Source of the DNA: Guyparkeria hydrothermalis
GTDB lineage: Bacteria; Pseudomonadota; Gammaproteobacteria; Halothiobacillales; Halothiobacillaceae
Length of the DNA: 64,000 nucleotides
Direction: 5' to 3'
Assembly: GCF_023555375.1 (NCBI RefSeq)
Contig: NZ_JAJSEE010000006.1
Location: 62,001 to 126,000 of the forward strand
The stretch's first letter is position 1. Every line of letters begins with the position of its first letter. Below are positions 57,764 to 64,000 of the stretch, in pieces. The position numbers and the translations under genes are program-made. The notes beneath the pieces are model-generated. The model ran no database searches and was not told the origin of the DNA. It was given only the letters and a program-made list of their open reading frames with translations.

Positions 57764-59173
57764 ATGACCCTGCCCGAGAACTGGAGCGAGTACCTGCTCG
57801 AACACCCGCTGCCCGTGCGGCGGGCGATTCATCAGGGCATGTGCCGCGAGCTCTTGAGCGAGTCGCCGGATTTCCCGCGTCTGGTCGGCTGGCTGCGCCG
57901 CGATCCGGCCGCTGCCAGCTTCGTCCTCGGTGCGGCGGCCAGCGGCCAGCGCCAGCGCGAACGCAGTGCCCCGCACAATCTCGAGCACGCCCTGTCCCTG
58001 TTGGGCAGCAACTGGGCACGAAACCAGCTGCCCACACTGCCGATCCTCGAAAACACCATCGACGACGAGGACCAGCGGGCCGGCTATCTCGCGGCCTCGT
58101 CACGCGCCATGCGCGCCGCTCGGCTGACCGAGGCCTGGTTGATCGAACGCCGCGAGACCAACTACGAGATGGTCTCGGTCGCCGCCCTGCTCCACAACCT
58201 GGTCGAACTGGCCCTGTGGCGCGACGCCCCCGAACTGGCCCGCCAGGCACTCGCGATCGCGCGGAAGAGCCTGATCGATTTCACCCGGAACGACGCCGAG
58301 GACGCCAGTCTCGACCGCTGTTTTTCCGTCGGGCATGCCTTCGCGACGGTCCTCGGCGAGGCCGGCATCGACCTGCTCGAACTCGAGACCGCGCTCACCG
58401 AGCGCTATTACCTGCCGGTCATGCTGCTCGCCGAGGAGGCAACCATCCCCACGCTCGGCGCCCATCACGAGGCCATCCTGGTGCTGGCACGGCGACTCGC
58501 CTTCGCCAGCGAGTTCGGGTGGCACCACGCCGTCATTCTCCGATTGACGATCGCCATCGCCGACCAACTGCATCTATCGCCAACGGCCGCCTGGCGCGTG
58601 ACGGTGAAGAAGTCACTCGTCGATGCCCGCGAATTCGCCAACATCCCGCTCTACCATCCCGGTCGCCTCCTGGTGCAACACGATGACGGCCGCGACCTGC
58701 TGTGGCCGTTGCCGGCGGATTACGGACTCGACGCGGACGAGAACGGTTGCCACGCGAGCGGCAATCCCACGCGCTCGACCACCCCCGGGCGGCAGCTGGG
58801 CGACACGATCCGCCAGCTCACCCGGTTCGATCAGGTCGAGGAGATCGCCTTGTACGAAAACGTCGATGCGTCGGTTTCGCAACGGCGCTTCCACTGGAGC
58901 CGCTCCGGGCAGGCCGACCTTCCCGAGACGATTGGACTGGGCAAATCGCCACTGCTTTCCCGGCTGCAATCCCGCCTGGAAACGCTCGGCATCGACGAGC
59001 AGAACCGCGAACGCCTGGCACCGCACCTGGATACCGCGCTGAAGGCGGCCACGCGCGCTGGCCTGGTGATCGCACCGTTGGCGGTGAACGGGACATTGAT
59101 CTCGACGCTGTTCGTTCGCGGTCCGCAGGGCGAGCAGCAGCGAGACATCATCTCCTCCCTCGATCGGGCCTGA
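57764..59173 (+). CDS. HDOD-like signalling protein with C-terminal unassigned domain
   Basis: The 469-residue protein has an N-terminal HDOD-like half (about 1-270): FPRLVGWLRRDPAAASFVLGAA, LEHALSLLGSNWARNQLPTLP, and MVSVAALLHNLVELALWRDAP, in which the HD metal pair is reduced to HN. The second half (about 290-465) ends with IAPLAVNGTLISTLFVRG, which is suggestive of a GAF-like sheet but not convincing. It should be regulatory. The start is ATG at 57764 with GGGGG upstream. It is the second HDOD protein in the window and follows purB by 162 nt. Confidence 0.72.
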   Translation: MTLPENWSEYLLEHPLPVRRAIHQGMCRELLSESPDFPRLVGWLRRDPAAASFVLGAAASGQRQRERSAPHNLEHALSLLGSNWARNQLPTLPILENTIDDEDQRAGYLAASSRAMRAARLTEAWLIERRETNYEMVSVAALLHNLVELALWRDAPELARQALAIARKSLIDFTRNDAEDASLDRCFSVGHAFATVLGEAGIDLLELETALTERYYLPVMLLAEEATIPTLGAHHEAILVLARRLAFASEFGWHHAVILRLTIAIADQLHLSPTAAWRVTVKKSLVDAREFANIPLYHPGRLLVQHDDGRDLLWPLPADYGLDADENGCHASGNPTRSTTPGRQLGDTIRQLTRFDQVEEIALYENVDASVSQRRFHWSRSGQADLPETIGLGKSPLLSRLQSRLETLGIDEQNRERLAPHLDTALKAATRAGLVIAPLAVNGTLISTLFVRGPQGEQQRDIISSLDRA

Positions 59174-59191
59174 ACCGGTTTTTGGCGTCGG

Positions 59192-60256
59192 TCAGCCTGA
59201 GGCACCCAGACGTGCCAACGCCCATTGAATGTGACGATCGACCTGCTCCCCCGCCTCGCCCTTGCCGGCGCGCAGGGCCGCAATCGCCGCCGGGATGCGG
59301 TCATGCTCGGTCGGCAGGTTGCCCAGTGCCACGGCGAGGTTGCGACGCCAGCGGCGCCAGCCAATGCGTCGGATGGCCGACCCCTCGGTGCGTGACAGGA
59401 ACGTGGCTTCGTCCCAGCTGAACAGGTCGACCAGATCGGGGGCGTCCAACCCCTGGCGGGCGTGGAAGTCGACGTCGTTGGTCTGCCGTGCGAAGCGGTT
59501 CCAGGGACAGACCAGCTGGCAGTCGTCGCAGCCATAGATCCGGTTGCCCATCAGCGGACGCAGTTCCTCGGGGATGTCCTCGTCGGACTCGATGGTCAGG
59601 TAGGAAATGCAGCGACGCGCATCCACCACCCCGTCGGCGACGATCGCGCCGGTCGGACACACGTCCAGGCAGGCCGTGCAGGAGCCACAGTGGGGATCGA
59701 CCGGCTCGTCAACCGGCAGGTCGATGTCCAGAAACAGCGCGCCGAGAAAGAACCACGAGCCGCCGGATCGATTTAGCACCAGCGAATGCTTGCCCTTCCA
59801 GCCGATGCCGGCGCGTTCGGCCAGTCCGGTCTCGTAGACCGGTGCCGAATCGCAGAAGGCCCGGTAGGTGAACGGGCCCACCGTGTCGCTGATCCGCTTG
59901 GCCAGTTGCGCCAGGCGCTTTCTGACCAGCTTGTGGTAGTCGCGTCCCAGCGCGTAGCGACTGACGTAACCCAGCGACGGATCGCCCAGCACACGTGACG
60001 GCCCCAGGGACTCGGGCGGCAAGTAGTCGCGGGTGACCATCAGCACCCGGCGCGTTCCGGGCACCAGCTCCTCGGGGTGAAACCGCATCAATCCGTGGCG
60101 CTCGAAGAACCCCATCGTGCCGGCATGGCCCTCGGCCAGCCAGCGTTCGAATCCTGCCTCGTAGGCCGACAGGTCCGTGTCGGTGACCCGGGCATCGGTA
60201 AAGCCCAGCTCATCCGCCCATGCCTGGATGCGCCGCTTGAGCTCGGACGGCTCCAC
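59192..60256 (-). CDS. queG: Epoxyqueuosine reductase
   Basis: The 354-residue enzyme makes the last step of queuosine synthesis in tRNA, reducing epoxyqueuosine with cobalamin and two 4Fe-4S clusters. The cluster motifs are CGSCTACLDVCPTGA and CDDCQLVCPWNRF. The N-terminal half binds cobalamin (GERAGIGWKGKHSLVLN-type segment is present as AERAGIGWKGKHSLVL). A HEAT-like C-terminus follows. The start is GTG at 60256, 2 nt after the fluC stop, with GGGGAG 7 nt before it. An apparently longer frame upstream runs through fluC in another frame and is rejected. Confidence 0.95.
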   Translation of the reverse strand: MEPSELKRRIQAWADELGFTDARVTDTDLSAYEAGFERWLAEGHAGTMGFFERHGLMRFHPEELVPGTRRVLMVTRDYLPPESLGPSRVLGDPSLGYVSRYALGRDYHKLVRKRLAQLAKRISDTVGPFTYRAFCDSAPVYETGLAERAGIGWKGKHSLVLNRSGGSWFFLGALFLDIDLPVDEPVDPHCGSCTACLDVCPTGAIVADGVVDARRCISYLTIESDEDIPEELRPLMGNRIYGCDDCQLVCPWNRFARQTNDVDFHARQGLDAPDLVDLFSWDEATFLSRTEGSAIRRIGWRRWRRNLAVALGNLPTEHDRIPAAIAALRAGKGEAGEQVDRHIQWALARLGASG

Positions 60257-60258
60257 GA

Positions 60259-60639
60259 TCAGCTCCCCAGGCGCTCGGCGACCAACATGCCACCCCGTGC
60301 CGCCAGCAGGCACAGGACGACGGTGGACACCACGTACATTCCCGCCCACAACCAGGCCTGTCGTTGCATAAGGGCCAGGGTATCGATGGAGAAGGCGGAC
60401 ATGGTGGTAAACGCACCGAGAAAGCCGGTGAGGATGGCCAGACGGTATTCCATCGGCATCTGCCACCGGGTGAGCAGCCAGACGCCGAGAAATCCCATCA
60501 GCCCCGAACCGATCACGTTCACGCTCAGCGTGCCCCAGGGGAACGCGCGCCCGCCGAACTGCATGATCGCCGCGGTCATGCCGTACCGCGCCATGGCACC
60601 CAGGCCCCCGGCCAATCCAATCAACAGGTAGAGCTTCAT
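60259..60639 (-). CDS. crcB: Fluoride ion channel CrcB/Fluc
   Basis: The 126-residue protein has four membrane helices and works as a dual-topology dimer that lets fluoride leave the cell. Family motifs are GGLGAMARYGM in helix 1, FPWGTLSVNVIGSGLMGFL in helix 2, and ILTGFLGAFTTMSAFSIDT in helix 3, with the phenylalanines and Asn of the fluoride pores. The start is ATG at 60639 (MKLYLLIG) with GGGAG 11-12 nt upstream. It is followed at once by queG. I looked for a fluoride riboswitch upstream and saw none. Confidence 0.94.
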   Translation of the reverse strand: MKLYLLIGLAGGLGAMARYGMTAAIMQFGGRAFPWGTLSVNVIGSGLMGFLGVWLLTRWQMPMEYRLAILTGFLGAFTTMSAFSIDTLALMQRQAWLWAGMYVVSTVVLCLLAARGGMLVAERLGS

Positions 60640-60957
60640 TCGATCGACTGTCTCCCAATGCCTGACGTGAACGGCGCGGGCCACCCCGAGTCCGCCGCGA
60701 GGTTATCACGCCCCATGGGGCCCCGGCGGTGGCGGTAAGCGAGGATCTCCCCGGGTGTCTGCTCGGGATAGACCGGATGACCGATGGTCACAGGTTGGCC
60801 GCACGAGCCGTCGGCCACGCGTGACCGCTTCCTTGCAACGGCGAACAAGTGTCCTAAGCTCGGATCAGAGCACGGCCGCGGCGGGCTTCCCCGCGAGCAA
60901 TGGGGTCTTCCCGGTCGTCGTTGATCTTCTCAACCAAAGCACAGTGAAGGAGAACGC
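60640..60957. other. Gene-free region between crcB and the small secreted protein gene
   Basis: This 318-nt region holds the divergent promoters. For the plus strand TTGCAA (60833-60838) and TAAGCT (60855-60860) are 16 bp apart, a modest match that would give a leader of about 90 nt. On the minus strand nothing stands out, and no fluoride riboswitch is recognisable. Confidence 0.5.
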
Positions 60958-61383
60958 ATGAAGAAATTGCTACTCGCCAGTGCGATCGCTGGACTCTCGG
61001 CGGGCCTGACCGCGCCGGCCATGGCCGCCGAGAACGACTTCGAGCAATACCAGGCCGCGGTCTACGAGCGTGGTGGTTCGGGCGTCTCCGGCAATGCCGT
61101 GTTCATCCCGGAAAACGGCGAGATGATGGTCAAGCTGACCATCGAGAACGCCGACGGCATGTCCGCTGGCATTCACGCCGGCCTGTGCCGTTACGCGGAA
61201 GACAGCGACGGCGCGCCGGAAATGCTGGCCTTCGACGAAGACCCGCTGTTCGAGCTCAGTGCAATCGATGGCACCGAATCGTCTTCCACCATCGAGTTGA
61301 CCACCGAGGCACTCATGGGTGATGCGCATTCGGTTGCCATCCACGACGGCAGCACCATCGTGGCCTGCGGCAACATCCAGTAA
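60958..61383 (+). CDS. Small exported protein of unknown function
   Basis: The 141-residue precursor has a clear signal peptide (residues 1-23, ending AMAA). The mature part of about 118 residues is acidic and strand-rich; it shows MVKLTIENADGMSAGIHAGLCRYAEDSDG and ends VACGNIQ. The two cysteines of the mature protein (in GLCRY and VACGN) probably form a disulfide. The pattern of an early His-Cys segment, repeated small-residue strands and a final CGNI is reminiscent of Cu/Zn SOD-like or CHRD-like beta-sandwich proteins, but no metal-ligand set is complete. The start is ATG at 60958 with AAGGAG upstream. It has its own terminator. Confidence 0.75.
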   Translation: MKKLLLASAIAGLSAGLTAPAMAAENDFEQYQAAVYERGGSGVSGNAVFIPENGEMMVKLTIENADGMSAGIHAGLCRYAEDSDGAPEMLAFDEDPLFELSAIDGTESSSTIELTTEALMGDAHSVAIHDGSTIVACGNIQ

Positions 61384-61412
61384 GCCGTCCCCGTAACCGT
61401 TGCCAAACCACG

Positions 61413-61446
61413 ACGCCCCGGCCTGTCAGGTCGGGGCGTTTCTTTT
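61413..61446 (+). terminator. Rho-independent terminator of the small exported protein gene
   Basis: ACGCCCCG pairs with CGGGGCGT around GCCTGTCAGGT, followed by TTTCTTTTT. It lies 29 nt after the stop and faces tsaB. Confidence 0.85.
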
Positions 61447-61467
61447 TGTTGCCTGCGTTTTTCCGAT

Positions 61468-62148
61468 TTACCGCCCGGCGACGTTGTCTCTCAGGTATTG
61501 CGGCACGGCGCGGTCGGGGGACAGGTAATCCGCCTCGGACAAGCGCCGGATCAGTTCGATTGCGTCCTCGGCATGCGGTAGCGCCTCCGGTTCGACGCGC
61601 AGAACCTCGCGGCCCTCGCCGAGTGACGGATACCGACCGAATCCACTGCCGCTGGCGACAATGCGCCCGGCTGCGCCTTGCGGAAACACCGGCTCGGTCA
61701 CACCCTCCTCGAGCACGGTGATCAGACGCCCCTCGGCATCCAGCCGGTAGGCCGCTCGGTAGATCTCACCCATGCGGGCATCGATGGCGACCCGGGCTTC
61801 CACGTCGTCCACAGCCTCTCCCGCCGCCTTCAGGCGACGAAACGCCCCGGCGGCAAGGCAGGCGAGCGAGGAGACACCCGCCATGGGCAGGTCGCGGGAT
61901 ATCGCCACGCCCTGCGCCATCGCCGTGGCGATACGCACCCCCGTGAACGACCCCGGTCCGCGGCCGAAACCGATCAGCTCCAGGTCGTCGAAACCGATCC
62001 CGGCTTGCGCCAGCAGGGCCTCGGCCATCGGCAGCAGCTTTTCGGCGTGCCCCCTTGGGGCCACCTCGAAATCCGTGACCAGGCGGTCGCCGGCCAGCAC
62101 GCCGGCCGTGCATGCCTCGGTGGAGGAGTCGAAATACAGAATGTTCAC
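61468..62148 (-). CDS. tsaB: tRNA threonylcarbamoyladenosine biosynthesis protein TsaB
   Basis: The 226-residue ASKHA-fold protein is the scaffold partner of TsaD in making t6A37 in ANN-decoding tRNAs. It starts NILYFDSSTEACTAGVLAGD and has GFGRGPGSFTGVRIATAMAQG, the family signature. It lacks the metal-binding histidines of TsaD, as expected. I use the GTG at 62148 with GGGG upstream; an ATG-like start further upstream is not supported. It lies 149 nt after pgi on the same strand. Confidence 0.94.
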   Translation of the reverse strand: MNILYFDSSTEACTAGVLAGDRLVTDFEVAPRGHAEKLLPMAEALLAQAGIGFDDLELIGFGRGPGSFTGVRIATAMAQGVAISRDLPMAGVSSLACLAAGAFRRLKAAGEAVDDVEARVAIDARMGEIYRAAYRLDAEGRLITVLEEGVTEPVFPQGAAGRIVASGSGFGRYPSLGEGREVLRVEPEALPHAEDAIELIRRLSEADYLSPDRAVPQYLRDNVAGR

Positions 62149-62297
62149 GCTTACCCCAGCTCGATACAAACGATCGATCGACGCCGGACCGGACCGGTCG
62201 GATGGCGTCGAACTTGCGAGCGGATTCTACCGGAAGCGAGCGACACCGGACGGGCAAGCGCCCCGGTCGGTCCGGGACACGAGGTGCGGCACCTCGA

Positions 62298-63980
62298 TCA
62301 GGAGGCGTCCTCGCCGTTCTGGGCGGGCGTCCAGTGCTGGCGTATCTCGTCGAGCAGCCAACGCGTGGAGCCATCGAACGCCCCGTCTTCCTGGTGGCTG
62401 CCGATGAAGGGTTCGAGCTCGTTGGCCATCTGCTTGCCGAGCTCCACGCCCCACTGGTCGAAGGAGTCGATCTGCCAGACCGCGCCGGCGACGAATACCC
62501 GGTGTTCGTAGAGGGCAAGCAAGGCACCGACCGCCTCGGGGGTCATCTGCGGGAAGAGGATCGTGTTCGACGGCTGGCCACCCGGGCAGACGCGGTGCGG
62601 CGCGATCCGTTCGATGGTCGCCTCGTCGGCACCCTCGGCACGCATCTGCGCCTCGACTTCCTCCTGCGTGCGGCCGAGCATCAACGCCCGGCTCTGCGCG
62701 ACCAGGTTCGCGAGCAACTGGCGTTGTTGCGTGCCGATCGGCGAGTGGGTCCGGATGGCGCTGATGAAGTCCGACGGGATCAGGCGCGTGCCCTGATGCA
62801 GCAACTGGTAGAAGGCGTGCTGCCCGTTGGTGCCGAGCCCGCCCCAGAGCACCGCGCTGGTGTGCGAGTCGACCGGCTGGCCGTCGATGCGCACCCGCTT
62901 GCCGTTGGATTCCATCATCACCTGTTGCAGGTGCGCGGGCAGAAAGCCCAGCCGCGTGCCGTACGGGAAGACCGCCAGCGAATCCGAGCCCAGGAAATCG
63001 GCGTTCCAGACGTCGATCAGCCCCAGGATCAACGGCAGATTGTCCCGGCCGGTGTTGAGCCGGAAATGCTCATCCAGGGCATGGGCCCCGTCCAGCAGGC
63101 GCTTGAAGCGATCCATGCCGAGATACAGCGCAATCGGCAGGCCGATGGCCGACCATAGCGAGTAGCGCCCCCCGACCCAGTCCCAGATCGGGAACATGTT
63201 GTCCGGGTCGATGCCGAACTCGCGCACCCGCTCGGTGTGGGTGGAAACGGCGACGAAGTGCTTCTTGATGGATTCTTCGTCCGGCGCGCTCTCGAGGAAC
63301 CAGCGACGGGCCGAGCGGGCGTTGGCGAGCGTTTCCTGGGTGCCGAAGCTTTTGGAGGCCACCACGAACAGCGTGGTCTTGGGGTCGAGAATCGAGAGCT
63401 TGGAGGCCAGATCACTGGGCGCGATATTGGAGACGAAATGCACCCGGATGCCCCGGTCGGCATAGGAGCCCAGCGCGCGACAGACCATGCGCGTACCCAG
63501 GTCCGAGCCGCCCACGCCGATGTTCACCACGTCGGTGATCGGGTCGCCGGCATACCCCTTCCACTGGCCCGACTGGACCGACTCGACGAAGGTTTCCATG
63601 TGGTCGAGGACAGCGTTGACCTCGGGCATGACATCCTGACCGTCGAGCACGATCGGTCGATTGGACCGGTTGCGCAGGGCGACGTGCAGCACGGCGCGGT
63701 CCTCGCTGCCGTTGATGTGCACGCCGTTGAACATGTCGTCGCGCAGCTCAAGCACACCGCGCTCCTCGGCCAGCGCGAGCAGCCCGTCGATCACGTCGTC
63801 GGTGACGCGCTGCTTGGAGTAGTCGATCGACAGCCCCGCCGCGTGCCCCGACAGCCGGTTCGCCCGGTTGCCATCCGTCTGGAACCAGTCGTTCGGGTGG
63901 CGGCGCATGTGTTCGGTCGCCTTGACCTCGAGCAACTGCCAGATGGGGCTCATCCGGCCGACATACCGTTCCTTTCGCAT
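62298..63980 (-). CDS. pgi: Glucose-6-phosphate isomerase
   Basis: The 560-residue enzyme interconverts glucose-6-phosphate and fructose-6-phosphate. Signatures are NIGVGGSDLGTRM, VASKSFGTQETLANARS, WDWVGGRYSLWSAIGLPIA and the catalytic Glu/His/Lys regions; FFNQFEQWGVE-like segment reads DSFDQWGVELGKQ near the end. The length fits the bacterial large Pgi type. I use the ATG at 63980 because GGAGAGG lies 5 nt before it; an alternative ATG at 63953 is 9 codons later. The gene is complete in the window; only 20 nt lie upstream. Confidence 0.95.
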   Translation of the reverse strand: MRKERYVGRMSPIWQLLEVKATEHMRRHPNDWFQTDGNRANRLSGHAAGLSIDYSKQRVTDDVIDGLLALAEERGVLELRDDMFNGVHINGSEDRAVLHVALRNRSNRPIVLDGQDVMPEVNAVLDHMETFVESVQSGQWKGYAGDPITDVVNIGVGGSDLGTRMVCRALGSYADRGIRVHFVSNIAPSDLASKLSILDPKTTLFVVASKSFGTQETLANARSARRWFLESAPDEESIKKHFVAVSTHTERVREFGIDPDNMFPIWDWVGGRYSLWSAIGLPIALYLGMDRFKRLLDGAHALDEHFRLNTGRDNLPLILGLIDVWNADFLGSDSLAVFPYGTRLGFLPAHLQQVMMESNGKRVRIDGQPVDSHTSAVLWGGLGTNGQHAFYQLLHQGTRLIPSDFISAIRTHSPIGTQQRQLLANLVAQSRALMLGRTQEEVEAQMRAEGADEATIERIAPHRVCPGGQPSNTILFPQMTPEAVGALLALYEHRVFVAGAVWQIDSFDQWGVELGKQMANELEPFIGSHQEDGAFDGSTRWLLDEIRQHWTPAQNGEDAS

Positions 63981-64000
63981 CAATCCTCTCCAGGGATCTT

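Noticed and set aside
59192-60709. 505-codon frame extending queG upstream through crcB
   Set aside because: The extension is out of frame with and overlaps crcB. GTG at 60256 has a good ribosome site and starts a normal-length QueG.
60640-60740. Fluoride riboswitch upstream of crcB
   Set aside because: I looked for the conserved GGxGATGG and pseudoknot elements in the minus-strand leader and did not find them.

Overview
The window is about 64 kb of GC-rich chromosome from a gammaproteobacterium. Support comes from the ftsK-lolA-rarA run, the sspA-sspB pair downstream of a three-gene cytochrome bc1 operon, RdgC, PrlC, PepN, EttA and an AcrB-type efflux pump. Many acidic proteins, a BCCT osmolyte transporter paired with a universal stress protein, and a bc1 complex suggest a salt-adapted respiring bacterium, perhaps a Halothiobacillaceae or Chromatiales relative. 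That placement is inference. Genes are dense on both strands, with frequent 1-8 nt overlaps.

Layout. 1-4284 (+): end of an RND adaptor gene, its AcrB-type pump, and an O6-methylguanine-DNA methyltransferase. 4301-8867 (-): ftsK, lolA, rarA. 9106-13344: msrB facing sspB-sspA, then petA-petB-petC (-). 13628-15804: a Nif3-family protein and an LplT-like MFS carrier. 15813-19142: an SOS region in which imuB diverges from lexA-imuA around one near-perfect LexA box. 19151-22840 (-): M48 lipoprotein protease, HDOD protein, EttA. 22974-26370 (+): a von Willebrand A protein and an acidic coiled-coil membrane protein, a two-gene module of unknown role. 26476-29370 (-): peroxiredoxin, murB, a GT9-like glycosyltransferase. 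29623-32280 (+): metG followed by two initiator tRNA genes. 32333-36597 (-): a second RND pump with its adaptor. 36761-40603 (+): prlC, an AI-2E family protein and a TrmB-like methyltransferase, all overlapping. 40967-43105 (+): usp-BCCT. 43226-48407 (-): exonuclease and cNMP/CBS/DUF294 protein, porin, ChaN-like protein. 48876-55745: RRM protein, a membrane methyltransferase, motB-motA, pepN, rdgC. 56216-63980: purB, a divergent HDOD protein, queG-fluC, a small secreted protein, tsaB and pgi.

The most unusual content is non-coding. Four copies of a 237-351 bp palindromic element lie at 17409-17645, 20042-20307, 31892-32160 and 55761-56111, all in the same orientation. Each has long terminal inverted repeats that differ between copies but stay complementary within a copy. 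Inside are optional modules of hairpins, two of which carry GNRA tetraloops. One copy fills the leader of lexA, one lies between a stop codon and its terminator, one separates the two initiator tRNA genes and touches a -35 box, and one separates rdgC from purB. They may be MITE-like mobile elements, a structured RNA family, or both; I do not recognise them as a named family.

No CRISPR array, rRNA, transposase, integrase or prophage gene was seen.
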